Part shown: positions 41,922-54,098 of the stretch, piece by piece
Layout of the letters: the number at the start of each line of letters is the position of its first letter
How positions within the stretch are numbered: position 1 is the stretch's first letter
Assembly (NCBI GenBank): GCA_009761415.1
Contig: QUOL01000008.1
Span: 62,001-126,000, forward strand
Reading direction: 5' to 3'
DNA: 64,000 bases
Source of the DNA: Sarcomyxa edulis
Taxonomy: Eukaryota > Basidiomycota > Agaricomycetes > Agaricales > Mycenaceae
Notes under the pieces: model-generated
What the model was told of the DNA's origin: nothing
Seen by the model: the letters and a program-made list of their open reading frames with translations, nothing else
The model's database searches: none
Position numbers and translations under genes: made by a program

Positions 41922-44504
41922 ATGAGACTTGTATCTGTCCTTCCCCGTCTCCCTCCTTCAGAAAATACACGCGTTATCAATCCATACACCGCGATATGCA
42001 GCCTGACTTGGATGCAACAAGCTATTTTTTGGTCCGGGTGGTTCGTAAGTACTAGTCTTTCCCTCATAGCCTTGAATTTCAGAGATTTATCGAGACTTCG
42101 TAGGCCTGGCTCTCGGACGGTGGATATCAGTTCCTTGCACCTCTGTGATTTTCCTATATTCTGACTACCCAAAATATGCATGTCGATCCTAGCATATGAC
42201 TTCTTCTGCGTCTCTCTAACAGTTCTGCGGTAAGCATACTAACATTCATCTACTGATATATCTCAACGCACAGTCTCAGACTCCAGGACCAATTCAAGCG
42301 GTCTACACAGTCGTTGACGATAGCCATCACTCTAACTCTTCTCCTCCGTCCAATCGGTGCCGTCATTCTAGGACTTGCCAGTGATCGTTTCGGAAGAAAG
42401 TGGCCTCTCGTGGCCGTTCTCATGGTCATTGCAAGTATGTCTCTTCCAATTCGTCTTGTCATCCATAGCACAATTGACCTCGGATTTACAGTGCTCCAAG
42501 TTGGTACTGGTTTTGTCCAGACTTTTTCTCAATTTCTAGCCGTCAGGTCATTGTTCGGAATCGGTCAGTGTATTCGTGTTATCTACTCGATAGTCTCTAT
42601 CTCTCAATCGATAACATATATAGCGATGGGAGGCGTTTGGGTAAAGGTTCAGCGGTCATAAACAATCGTCATCTTGACATCTATATGCAGGGTCTTGCGA
42701 GTGCCGCATCCATGGAATACATGCCCGTCGCTTCTCGTGGGCTTTATTCCGGACTTATTCAAGGTAAGTCTCCGGCCTTTCTTGTGGCTTCTGACGTCAG
42801 ACGTCTAATTATGCTTCAGTTGGCTATCCTGGTAGGCCTACATGTTCTCCCCAGAGGAGGTTCCGTCCTTCTAAAATTGAACATCATTCTCAGGCGGATA
42901 TGTATGTGGTCACTTTGTCATGGCAAGACTTTCATCAAAGACTCCTACTCGTCCAGTTAATTGCATCCGTCGTAAACCTCTTCCTCGTCCCAGAAACGCC
43001 CCAGGCGTGGAGAACGTACGTCTGCATGCTATCAGAGGACGAAGTAACACTAAATGCATCTTGTATCAGGATATTTTGGGTAGGAGCTGGGATGAGTGCG
43101 GCAGCTGCAGTAGTTCGTAGCCTGTTGCCGGAGAGCGTTGTTTTCAGACGGTCCAAAGGTCAGCATTGTCTAGATCTTCATCTTTTTCCCTATGACGCGT
43201 CCTTGTTGCAGTGGCGCGTCGAGCAGGAATGTCAGCAACAGATGAAACCGCGATATTCTTTCGGTCATTTGGAATCATGTTGAAGAAACATTGGTTCCTT
43301 TGGATCTACGGTGGGCCTTGGTCGGGATTTTTGTTAACCTATGCCGGATCCTAATATCCACCTTATCTAGGAGTGGTGATCTCGTCTGGGCTCAATTTTG
43401 TATGTCTTATCATGTCTTACTTTTTCCCCAAGGTCTGACTTACTTCGCGGCCATCAGTTATCGCATGGCTCCCAGGATCTATATACGACATTCATGCAAA
43501 AGAGCAAAGGCTTTTCTGCTTCCTTGGCCACCAAAGCGAATATTGTTGGCGAGGTCGGAGCCGTCGTCGGGGCTCTGGCTGGAGGATTCATCAGCCAGAT
43601 TCTTGGAAGGAGACTGACATTGATATTCGCCTGTGTGTGAGTTCCAATAAGTTCTTCACTATGATTGTGCTGTGTCGAATGACAATCAACTCTGCAGATG
43701 GTGTTGCTCGTTCATACCTTTGTACGAACGTCCTCTCGTCCGTTCATCGTCATTCTGACTTGTCTAGATGGACCATACCTAACGCATGGGGTTCACTGAG
43801 CGTTGGAGCATTCTTCTTCCAGGTATAATCTAGATGTACAGCATTTCATTCTTCCTCTAAAGATGTCTGCAGATAGGCGTGAATACTGCCTGGGGTGACT
43901 GCCTTCCATGTCTCACCTCCTAGCCCTCGGACTGAGATGAATCATGCAGGAACGGTTGCAGTCTACCTCAACGAGCTTGCTCCCCCTGCATTCCGTGGCC
44001 TCTATCCTGGAACGGTCTATCAAATCGGGAATGCTGTAAGCAGTGCAGCAGCTCAAATCGAGGTATACATTCCGATTAATCCAAGCTCGCTCACTCACAT
44101 AACCTTGCATCTCAGGCTACGGCAGGCCTCTCAGTTCGTAAGCTAGTCGGTGGTGTAGATCAGCCTGATTATGTACGTCTCTGTTTTATTGATCCCCATG
44201 GACCGTGGATAACTCTGTATAAAGGGCACCGTCCAGGCGATAATGACATCCGCTGCCTGTGGTCTGATTATTATCTGTGCCCTCTTCGGGCCAGAGAGGC
44301 ATTCTATTCATTTTGAAAGTAAGGTCAATTGATCTTCGTGCTTTACACGAACTCACACCCCGCTCTTCAGACGAGGACATAACAGAAGCTAGTATTGAGA
44401 TCAGAGCCTCTCTGGAAGAAAGATATGAGGTGAAAGGTGAGCTGAAGGTGGATGAAGATGAGAAGGGGCATGCGATACAGTGCGAGGCAGTAGCTGTGGC
44501 GTAG
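41922..44504 (+). CDS. JEN1-like monocarboxylate (MFS) transporter
   Basis: About 21 exons with 44-73 nt introns; all phases close to give 490 aa. Key blocks: TRVINPYTAICSLTWMQQAI; AYDFFCVSLTVLR (the D-F-F motif of JEN permeases); TLTLLLRPIGAVILGLASDR followed by FGRKWPL (the major facilitator loop 2-3 signature); FVQTFSQFLAVRSLFGI; MGGVWG; GGYLIASVVNLFLVPE; NFLSHGSQDLYTTF; FIPLWTIPNAWGSLS; YLNELAPPAFRGLYPG; and the GPERHSIHFE end of the membrane domain. Twelve helices are expected in the plasma membrane. JEN1 proteins import lactate, pyruvate or small dicarboxylates with protons. Exons of 16, 17, 12 and 8 nt occur between 42,104 and 42,901. The start is the first in-frame ATG, but an upstream exon is possible. 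Confidence 0.87.
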
Positions 44505-44554
44505 TAGTTAGACGTCATGTGGCAGTGCTACATTTATTCGACATTTATTACAAC

Positions 44555-45813
44555 ATGGGCAAAAAGAACGGGGGTCCATCTCGGAATTCTACCTCGTCTA
44601 GCGGAGGAAACAAGCGTACAAGAGGGTCGAGCTCTACACACAAAGGTAGTGACAGAAATTTTGATGACAGAAGACCAGAAAGTGCTGTAGATCGCAAGAT
44701 CGGTGAGCTCGGTGAGGACGACGATGAGGACGATGAGGACGATGAGGACGAAGACGAACAAGTCCACATAGATGTTCCTGTGGCAATGTGGGTCAGTATC
44801 TCATCTTTCCATTGATACACCTCTTGATGAACATGAACAGGACTTTGATCATTGCGATCCACGCCGCTGCTCTGGAAAAAAACTCGCCCGCCTAGGTCTC
44901 ATCAAGGAGCTCAAAGTTGGTTCCAGATTCAGAGGCATAGTCGTCTCGTGAGCATCCTGCATGTTCCCATTCTCGAATGCAGGTGCTCAAATTGTTCCTA
45001 GACCGAAAGGAACAGTAGTTATATCACCCTCCGATCGAGATATTATCCTCAAGAACGGACTTGCCGTCGTGGAATGTTCGTGGGCACGTTTGGATGATGT
45101 CCCTTTTGGAAAAATAGCTAGTCCCCATGAGCGATTGCGTGGGTCTCCCTCCCATCATTCACGACGGAAATGGCGAGTGTAATGACGATGACCACTAGTC
45201 CCATACCTCCTGGCGACAAATCCAACGAATTACGGCCGACCGTATCGACTAAACTGTGTCGAAGCACTTGCTGCATCATTCTATATCACTGGGTTTCCAA
45301 AGTATGTTGGCCGTTTTATACAAGGCGATATCTACTGACATGACTTCACGACGACACCAGATACGCTGAAAAGCTGCTAGATGGCTTTGGATGGGGCGGG
45401 GCCTTCTGGAATGTCAATCGGTGCGTAGTGAACAGTGGTATCATCGTTCCAAAGACTGATAGCTCGCGTCAGCCCTTACCTCGAGCAGTATCAGAAGTGC
45501 CATACTGCTGCAGACGTAGAAAGTGCCCAGGAAAGAATAATGAAAGAACTAGAGAGGGGATGGATTGAAGATAGAAGAGCGAAAGGTGAAGTTCTTCTTC
45601 CTGCCATCTCCGTGCGATACTCAATTTTGGAAATCTGCAGATGCACGGCAAGACGAGGATGGGGAAGATCTACTAGTTGCAAATCCTAATCACACAGGCA
45701 TGCACGGTTCCTTCGAGAACATGGACAGCGATCATGATGATGACGGCCCACCGGAATCGGAGAGTGATGAGGATGAAAGTGATCAAGAAAAGTCTGTCGC
45801 ATCAGTACCATAG
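44555..45813 (+). CDS. TSR3: 18S rRNA aminocarboxypropyltransferase Tsr3
   Basis: Seven exons (44555-44791, 44841-44947, 45002-45138, 45199-45301, 45361-45420, 45473-45585, 45641-45813), 309 aa. After a basic, then strongly acidic N-terminus comes the signature [18 protein letters not shown], followed by [53 protein letters not shown] and [16 protein letters not shown]. These define Tsr3, which transfers the aminocarboxypropyl group from S-adenosylmethionine to the hypermodified pseudouridine of 18S rRNA late in 40S maturation. The C-terminal tail is acidic and variable, as in other fungi. It starts 50 bp after the transporter stop. Confidence 0.96.
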
Positions 45814-46157
45814 CTGGCGCGTCAGTGAATGTGTATTCTCATCAGAGGTTGAGTAGAACGAACTTTGAATGCATTGTTGGGGCCTCAGAATTTCAATCGC
45901 GTGAGGTCCTATCATATTTTCGCTGCGTGTAAAATGACGATGTCAAATCCAAACATTCAAAACGCGATGCTCAGGCCCCAACTATCGAAATGCGATGAGG
46001 ATCACGCAGATAATTCAATGAAGGGGTTAGTGTTTGGGACATTTCGTAATTTAGATGATGACAACGATGGTGATGTCCAAAGGATAGACATAAACGAGGG
46101 GTTGGAGTTTGTCTTGGTATGATGGGTATGTGTTCACAGTCACCTCTCGTTTCGACC
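45814..46157. other. Intergenic between convergent TSR3 and P450 genes
   Basis: 3'UTR DNA of both genes. A small plus-strand ORF here is acidic by chance and unsupported. Confidence 0.45.
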
Positions 46158-48377
46158 CTAGTCCTCCTCGGCGTGGATGAGAGAGATCGCCTTTTCGGAG
46201 CGAGGAGTGATTAGGCAATGGAAGGGCTTTGGATGACTGTCGAAACCACTCAGTTAAACATCGGGAAATTCGGAGACAAAGGACAAACCTGATAATGCCA
46301 GACGTATTCTCATGAACCGGAAGTTCCTCGCCATCAACTCTGGCAATATCAAAGACGGCCAAAGACATGGCTATTGTAAGGAATAACGAAGATTCGGCGA
46401 GTTGCATTCCTGCACACACTCGGCGTCCGTAGCCGAAGCATGCATGACGTCTGCGCAGTGAACAAGGTGTCAATGAAAGAGCTTCAGGGAATGGAAAAAA
46501 ATACTTACGGATCTAATTGAGCAGGTCTCTCCGGGGTTGCGATGTGTCTAGAGGGGTCAAATTTGTACGGCTCGGGATAGTGTTCCGGATCATGTAGCAT
46601 TCCCCTTCATACGAGTTGAATATCGAGGTGTACACGAATCATCACATCCGTCCACTCACCAGAGGTTGGCGATGATAATAGACTTTCTCGGGATGAGATA
46701 TCCGTTTACGATACCATCTTCCATTGCGCAATGGGGAACACCTGAGCCCAGAAGCGTAAAACGTGAGTCAATTGATCAGAGACTAAAATTTTACTACCGG
46801 ACTGAGCGGCGAACCTGTCGGAGCAACGCTGTTCCACCGTAGTATCTCGGTGAGGACAGCACCGAGGTATGGTAGATGTGGCCGATCGGAAGAGTTGGGA
46901 AGCCGATCAGTGCCAACCACAGCGTCGAGCTCGGCTTGGGCCTTCTTCTGTACGTCTGATCAGAGGAAGGAAATAAGATCACATCAAGCGGATGATGATG
47001 CAGAAAGGCTTCCGTGGCGCACCGGGATTGAGCAACATGGCCAAGAAGAATGCGTACTGAGCGGAAACGGTGGTGTCGGCACCAGCTAGATGAACCACAT
47101 GAAAAACGGTCAGTATCCGTGCGTGCGATCGATGTGATTTTATCTTACCTCCGTACAACGAACTAGCCGTGTACTTGATATCACTCACTTCTTGGGCGGT
47201 TAGTTTATCTTCATGTTCAAGCAGAGTCGAAACAAAGGAGGGCGGGGCGGTTCCAGCAAGCTGTAAGTCATTCAATATAGAACATACTGCTGAATGGACG
47301 GGCATTACCATCTGAATCTTGGTCTCGGCGTATGGCACTTCGACCATAGCTTCCATGTCCTTACGCCACTCGCGAGCTTTCCTTTTGAACCCGGCACCTG
47401 GGAACCACTCTGGGATGAGACGCAAAGACGGGAAGACGTCTACGAGGAATTGGCCTGCCTTCGTGGCGATGCTGAAATTATCGTTTGCGTGCTCGATCAG
47501 GCTAACGAATGGATCGTCATGTTCTTGGACTTCGATGCCGTATGTTATTCGCATTACTGTAAATGAAGGGTTGTTCGTCAGAGTTTGAGGGACTTCGAAG
47601 ACAAGAGATGATACATACTGATTGCACCGGAGGTCCTATACGTCAAAAATTGTGAGTAGGAAATATATAGAAACTAGCAGCATTGACTGACTTTCGCAGA
47701 TTAGCACTCAAGTTTGAGGGGTTGGCAAGAACGCGTCTGAGAAAACGGCGCGTCTCGTGCTCCTGTAATGGTAAGAACTGATGTATCGCATCAGCGCTGC
47801 CTATCAGACGAGCGACATGTCTGCGGAAGATCCGAAGGCGTTCGCCATAGGGCATGAGTACGAGTGTCTTGACATATCCCACAAGCTCTCCACCCATCAT
47901 AAGCCTAGGAATCGATGGTAAGATCATTTGTCTTGTCTGAAGAGAATCGGTGACTTGCTTTGGCCTGTCAGAATAGATCGAACCTTTCTTGTCCAGGTCT
48001 TCCATGATCTTAGCGGAGTTGACGACTATGAGTGGCTGTCCAAGGAGTGTGACTGAGACGATTCCACCTAGTAGATTTCATGATAGATTAGAGGTTTAAA
48101 CAGGTCGAATGGAGACACGAGGCGCGAACCCCACTTGCGTCCCCATTCAGCGAACGTTAGCCACTCGTTCTCAGTGGGCATATCGGTGACATTCTAGGTA
48201 AGGCAGAGGGCTTAGATCGGTGAAGGGTAGTATGGTAACTGTACGTACACCAATTATGGGCAAAGGTTTGGGGCCTGGAGGGAGGGGTGCGATAGGTGCG
48301 CGTTTGAACAAACGGTGGAGGAGAAATAAGCCAGCAGCGATCAGGCATAAGTCTAGAGTAGTAAAGGATGTCGACAT
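46158..48377 (-). CDS. Cytochrome P450
   Basis: Twelve exons on the minus strand; coding phases close to give 522 aa. An N-terminal membrane anchor ([17 protein letters not shown]) is followed by a Pro-rich hinge [17 protein letters not shown]. Then come the I-helix oxygen-binding AGADTT, the K-helix EILRW (ExxR), the PERF region FDPSRHI and the heme loop [10 protein letters not shown] with the axial cysteine. The layout resembles the large O-methylsterigmatocystin-oxidoreductase-like P450 groups of agarics. Substrate unknown; endoplasmic reticulum location expected. A 60-nt stretch in exon 3 (after YSDR) could be a GC-AG intron, since its removal gives a more family-like sequence. It lies 1.7 kb from the metabolic cluster, beyond TSR3. 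Confidence 0.93.
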
Positions 48378-49379
48378 GATGGAGGACTTGTAGGAGGATT
48401 CAAAACAGATTCAAAAGTTTCCCAGAAGCTTCGCCCCGGGCGTGAGATGAAGAATGTTCCGTGCCGCAAAAACGACCAGCAAAAGAGTTCCTGAAACTAG
48501 CCATATGAGATTATCTTGTCGTGTGCATATGTGCATGTTTTCAGGGTTTCATTCCGTTGGTCGTTCTAGATCTGAGAGAAAACTGGAGAACTCTACGGGA
48601 CCGCATTGCGGCATCTGGCAACCTGCAACAAAATCGCTTCGATCTCGGATAACGACTGCAAATTTTGGATGTCCTTCATTAAGGGAAGGCACATGCCTGG
48701 AGAGATCCTCTATTACTGACCTTCGTATCTCCTTTCAGCCTTCAAAATTTTCTATGATGGATTTCTTGGTCCGACACGGTGGGCGTGAGTTTGGCGTGAG
48801 TGAGTACTTTTACACTTTTGCGATCGGGGTCCTGCTGGTGGCCCTCTCCAAGTGGCATGGACCTGCACTCTTCTTGCCTTGTTTTGCAAGAGTCTCAGCT
48901 ATGTCTTGGCTTGAAGCTGGAACCAACATTAGAGATCTTGTCCGTCTTTCGTTCATCGTGTCTTTTGTATTCGCAGCATTGCCTCAGCAACCGCAAAACT
49001 TGCCGCTTACTTCGTATCCGACCCACTGACACCCTTTGCTGACGACCCTGGCTGGTTCTTGGATTGCCTTTGGTTCTTGATTATAATGCGCACCGTGTGG
49101 GAGCCTCTTGAACCTTCCTAGGTTCCTATAATACCGGCCAGGGACTTCCATTTTGTCTACGAACGACCCACCTGAAGTACATTTGCCTACTCTCTCGATC
49201 TTCCCCAAGACTAAAGAGTTTCTCAGATTCACTGACTAGCCGTGACGCTCCCTTGATTGCCTTGCATATTATGCCTGCTACTCTGCAAGCTCCAGGCGAA
49301 CAAACGCCACTGGGCAATACGTCTGTGGTTCAATGACTTGACTCTTCTGCTATTTCCTAATTACAGGTCTTTGTGTAGC
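48378..49379. other. Gap upstream of the 7-TM gene
   Basis: Contains the P450 promoter and probably the N-terminal exon of the next gene, which I could not place. Open frames at 48,454-49,029 have no recognisable domain. Confidence 0.35.
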
Positions 49380-51460
49380 ATGGGCGCAATGCTCATCGGT
49401 ATCATCTTCAGCGCATGTCTATACGGGATTTCTCTGGTACAAACCTTGTACTACTTCAGTCGTACGTGTTTTCGTATCCACCGAGACCTTGCATCCGATG
49501 AGCCTAGACAGGGTACCCCAAGGATGCTTGGTATCTGAAGTCCCTGGTATGTCCTGAAAATCGGTCTCGAAATTATTACTGAGATCTCCTCAGGTCGCCT
49601 GCACGGTTGTCTTCGACACAATTCACATGTTCTTCATCTCACACACCAGTACGTGACGTCTGAGTCATTAAGATATTAAACTAAATTTCTTTCGAAGTTT
49701 ACCACTATGTCATTGTTAATTACTAGTCAGTATCCCAACAATTCCTAGCTGACCCACACTGACGCGTTCTCCAAAATCATAGTAATGCAACGAACCTGAA
49801 CATCTTGGTCTGGTGAGTTCAGTCAGAGGACTTTCTTCTGAAGGATGTGTAACGAAAAGTATATTGCATGTAGGAGTGTCCTGGTAAGCCGACTTCAACG
49901 ACTCTTTGTACCGCGATTTGATGTTATCCATTCATAGATGGAGGCTCTGTTTACTGTATGTCACTTATAAAACTCCAGACAAGTCTGATCACTCACTCGG
50001 CTCCAGGGAGTCACAGGCGCACTAGTTCAGTTGTAAGTAATTTTTCCCTTCCACAGTTAATTCCACTGAAAAGTAAATCTTCAAGCTTTTACGCCATACG
50101 GATATGGCGCCTGAGCAAGGGCAACTTCATCATCACTGGATCAATCATCGTACTCATTTTGGCGACCGCTGGTGAGCATGCTGCCAAACATTCGATTACT
50201 GAATAAGTTCTCAAGCACAAATAGGTTGCGGGACAGGTACGCAATCTTAATATTGCATTGCGTCGTTCAGAGCTGACGCCGGACCGCTTCTAAAGCTTGG
50301 GTAATCATATCGTAAGTCTTGATCTTTCTCATCCCACATTCTACAATTTTGATCCTCTCATAGCATGCAGATGAAGACGTTCCAGGAGCTTTTGTCGATC
50401 AATGTATTTATACGCCTTGTTCTTCGTTCTGTTATCGAAATTCTGACGATACATCACAAGAGTCTGACCATTACTATCAACGCTCTATCTGCCGCCGCCG
50501 ATGTCATTATCGCTACCAGCCTCTGCATACTATTGCACCGCCAGAGAACCGGTTTTCGAAGGTGTGTGTTTGCTCTTTCTGATTACTATTACTGAGTCTC
50601 GTTTTCGCAGATCGGATACTATGATCAACAAATTGGTTCGCTGACTTCTCTAACTCTCAACTCAAGAAAGTTATTCAACGGTGTATTTTCACATTAGATT
50701 CTATTCGTTGTGAATACCGGAGCGTATGTTGACATCTCTTGAGCACTCGTAAGGACATACTGACACATAGAACACAGGTTGACAAGGTGAGCCGACGTCG
50801 AAACGATGATATCCTCGTTTGATTGATCATCGTCAAGTTTTTGTGCTATCGGATCCTTGGTGTCGGCGAGTGCATCTCCAAATTCTTCGAGATAACAGGG
50901 CTGAAGTCATCCCTACCAGCTAATCATATCGCCCAACACGCTCGTTTACGCTTCTTTCTACTTTTGCATCGGACGACGTCAGTGCAATTGATTTCTCCCT
51001 TCATCGCCGTCAAAATCTCATTTGCTCTCCTTGGTAGTTTATTCCAACTCCCTTCTAGCTGGTAAGATTCTCCTCACATTTCCTGCTTCTGAATAACAAC
51101 CCATCGCCATCGTCAATAGCCTTGAACGCGCGGGACATCATCCGTGGGATCGCCAACGGCCTCGATATTCCGATGGAATCGATGCCACCTAGCGTCCTCG
51201 CCACCCAAGATGCAGTGACCAGTCCGTCAAGAGGTCTCAAGAACATGATCCGGATTGATACTACGACAGAGTATACCCGTGACCATAAATTGGAAAGTGC
51301 CAGTGCGGATGAAGCTGTACGTCGTTTCAATGATGTCTCTGTAAAACCCGCTTTTCTGACTCGAAACTCCCCATTGACCGCATTACAGTCCAGCGCCACA
51401 GACGTACCCTACGGAATGAAAACTCGGGATCGTTTAGACGTTGACGTCAACGACCAGTGA
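49380..51460 (+). CDS. DUF6534-like seven-transmembrane protein
   Basis: Many small exons. Placed ones include 49380-49461, 49512-49546, 49594-49648, 49698-49725, 49783-49812, 49874-49883, 49938-49955, 50007-50032 and 50086-50171, then several up to 51460. Recognisable blocks: GAMLIGIIFSACLYGISLVQ, YYFSRYPKDAWYLKSL, VFDTIHMFFISHTIYHYVIV, GALVQLFYAIRIWRLSKGN, ALSAAADVIIATSLCILLHR, RSDTMINKL and YSNSLLAALNARDIIRG. This order is that of the agaric-specific DUF6534 membrane proteins, predicted 7-TM and of unknown function, often expanded near fruiting-related loci. The start is an internal in-frame Met; the first exon and the joint at 50,237-50,366 are unresolved. The C-terminal cytoplasmic tail is polar. 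Confidence 0.75.
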
Positions 51461-51627
51461 AAGAAGTAAACGGTACCAGAGACATCCCGCGACAACACTC
51501 ATTCAATACACACTCTCTAATCTTGTACTCCGGATAGTGTAAAAAGTACTTACATAGCCAAGATGGTGATCCGACTAATCACGATTATAGGCCACCTTGT
51601 CCTTGTACAAATGTATGCAAGTCGAGA

Positions 51628-53952
51628 TCAACCAAATACCCAAAGCTCGCTGACTAGATCAACACCCCCATCGACATCGACATCGACGTCGATCTCACTA
51701 GACCCTTCATCCTCCTTCCTAACGACAGAATCCGTACGTATACGCACAGGGCGTATAGGAAACAAGACCTCTGCTGCTGAACGAGCCCCTGCCAAAGCTG
51801 GTTCTTTTTTGATTTTGCGATGTGCTTCAGTATCAAACAGCTATATTGCATTTCTCAGTATAATCGCGCACAAGAAAAGATCGACCAAACGATCAACCAC
51901 GTACCGTGCCATATGTATGATCCAAAAAATCCTCCATCGAATACCCAGGCTTCGTAAACGCCTCCTCAAATATTTTCGCAAGAGTAGATACCGCCGAATG
52001 GTAATGCGATTTATGGGTATGGAGTTCCCACAGAGACGAGCCGATGGCTTGGGTGAGAAGTGGATTTGGTTCCAAAGGCAGGAATGGATCTGCGTAGAAG
52101 GTTGATGTTAGTTTCGATGTACCACAGAAAAGACACGATGCATACCCATGTTTTCAGCATCCCCATCTAGATCATCTGCGCTACGATGTATCATGGGCAT
52201 CAGGGATGGATGACGTTTGAGGATATTGTATGTGAATGGGATGATCATGATTATAGCGGGTGGAGGGGCATTCAGGGAGAGTCGAGCGAGCCGTTTGATA
52301 AATGAAGCGAGGAGGGTCGCGGGAATGTGTCTAGGATGAAAAAAAATTACTCAGTGTTATTGATATATGAGGAGAGATATCGATATAGAACGCACGTAGA
52401 ACTCAGGAAAAGTTCTGTCATACGGAAGAACCGAGCTCGATGTTTGAGATGTAGAACGTCTCTGTCAAGGAAAGCGTACAGCCGGGTATAGAACGACGGA
52501 TAATCGCTGGTGGCATATACTGTCAATACGACTCGAAAGCTGGCTGAACCGAACCCTGACTTACAGATTATACTCCTTCATCAAAATGAACAGCGCATTG
52601 AGCGCAAGAAGACCTACTGTACCTCCTGATGAACCATGATTTATCAATACTAGTCGGAAATATGTATTAGATGGTTGTAGACGCACCGAAATCAACGCAA
52701 GCTCCAACCCAATCCATGACCAAAACAGGCCTGGTCAGATGCGGTAACACTCCTCTATGCATGACGTTGAGTGCGCGCATGGATAGCGTTTTGTTAGTAC
52801 CATCGTTCGTGGAGACAGACAAGCGGGGAAGTAGAATGAGCCATGCGCGGGTAAATACCGCACGGTGGGAGGGCAGCGAATGAAGTGATTGATGGATAGT
52901 CAGTTTGTGTAGTCGGGCTGATGGAGTCTTTGGTTTAGAACCAGTAGTGGCGGTATCTTCGTCGAAGAATTTCCGCCAGTCGTCTTCCTCCTCCTCTTCC
53001 GCAGCATCGCTTTCGTCTTCAGAGTCCTCATCTGCAGCACCAGCCGCACGTTTGACATGTTTAGGTTTGGGAGGTTTCGTGCCCAGTTCGGTGACCCACC
53101 ATGCGTTTAATTCAGTTGGGTCGGTCGGGAAGGTGTTGATTCGTTCTAGGATTGAGAGGAGGTTCGAGGAGCTATATGGTTGCGCCTTCAAAGGACTGGC
53201 TGATAGAATAGATCTATATAGGCGCTTTCAGATCAAACTCAGTGGATGCATATTATAATCACGTACGCAGCTTCGCGAAGGAAGAACCACCGGATATCAT
53301 CATGGACGCTTAGCCATGTCTCAATGAACAGGTCTCGAACATCAGCATCCAATTTTCCCTCTTCATTCGCGGTGCCGCCTGACGTTTGCGGTCTTTTAGA
53401 CGGTGGGCATAAGATGAGACTGGATGCTATTTTTCGGAAGTGAGATATGTGAAATTGGGGAGACGAGGGTAGAGACTTTGTGGACGAGGTCGAGAGGTGT
53501 TTTAACAGGGAAAAAAGGATCTGGAGAGCAGAAATCTGGAAGGACGGATGTGAGAATGCATTGAAAGATATCTGGATCATGCAACGTACTCTCAGAAATT
53601 TCTCTTCATCCTTGAGTAAACCACACAAAAAGTCGACATAAGCGTTCAGTCTGTCCCATAACCACGCTTTTACAACTTTAGCTGCATCGTCTCCTCCCAG
53701 ACCAAATTTTCCGTTGGTGATGGCTACAACGAATACTCGGTAGATGGCGTATATTCCTTTCGAGGTATCTTGGGGATCGTGGGCGTTGAAAGTCAAGTCA
53801 AGGAGATCGGCCAGTGGATTGAGAGAAGAGTTGGCTGCTACTGCATCTGTTAATTTATTTTCGAGTTGTTGGACAGAATCTACGAATCCAGAGTCCTTTT
53901 GAAGTTTTCTCTTCTTTGTGGGAGGAGGAAGAGAACGAAGAGGTGCGACCAT
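51628..53952 (-). CDS. NOC4: Nucleolar complex protein 4 (Noc4/Utp19)
   Basis: Eight exons: 53952-53590, 53535-53267, 53213-52687, 52625-52565, 52506-52396, 52330-52146, 52089-51905, 51840-51628; 637 aa. Diagnostic parts: an HLSPL-like helical region; LNVMHRGVLPHLTRPVLVMD; GGTVGLLALNALFILMKEYN; DYPSFYTRLYAFL; PATLLASFIKRLARLSLNAP; SLWELHTHKSHYHSAVSTLA; and the ending TYGTLFDTEAHRKIKKEPAL. This is the CBF/Noc4 domain. Noc4 with Nop14 supports 40S pre-ribosome assembly and export from the nucleolus. The first intron (54 nt) is in frame without stops, so an unspliced prediction would insert 18 residues after KFLR. The start is the ATG preceding MVAPLRSLPPPTKKRK, a basic patch. Confidence 0.94.
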
Positions 53953-54098
53953 GTTAGACGCTGTTCAAGCAACGCTCGACGCTGTTTGAGACAGTGAGCT
54001 CGAGTCGCTTTTGTAAAATCAAGCGGAGCGTGAATTTCGTTTTGAAGCCTGAAGAGTTCCCTCCGAGCTATAGCTGAGGCTAGCTCCACCTCTCCTCA

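Noticed and set aside
45139..45301. Frameshift in TSR3
   Set aside because: Same cause; phases sum correctly to 309 codons.
45865..46122. Small plus-strand ORF between TSR3 and the P450
   Set aside because: No domain, no splice context and overlaps expected 3'UTRs of two convergent genes.
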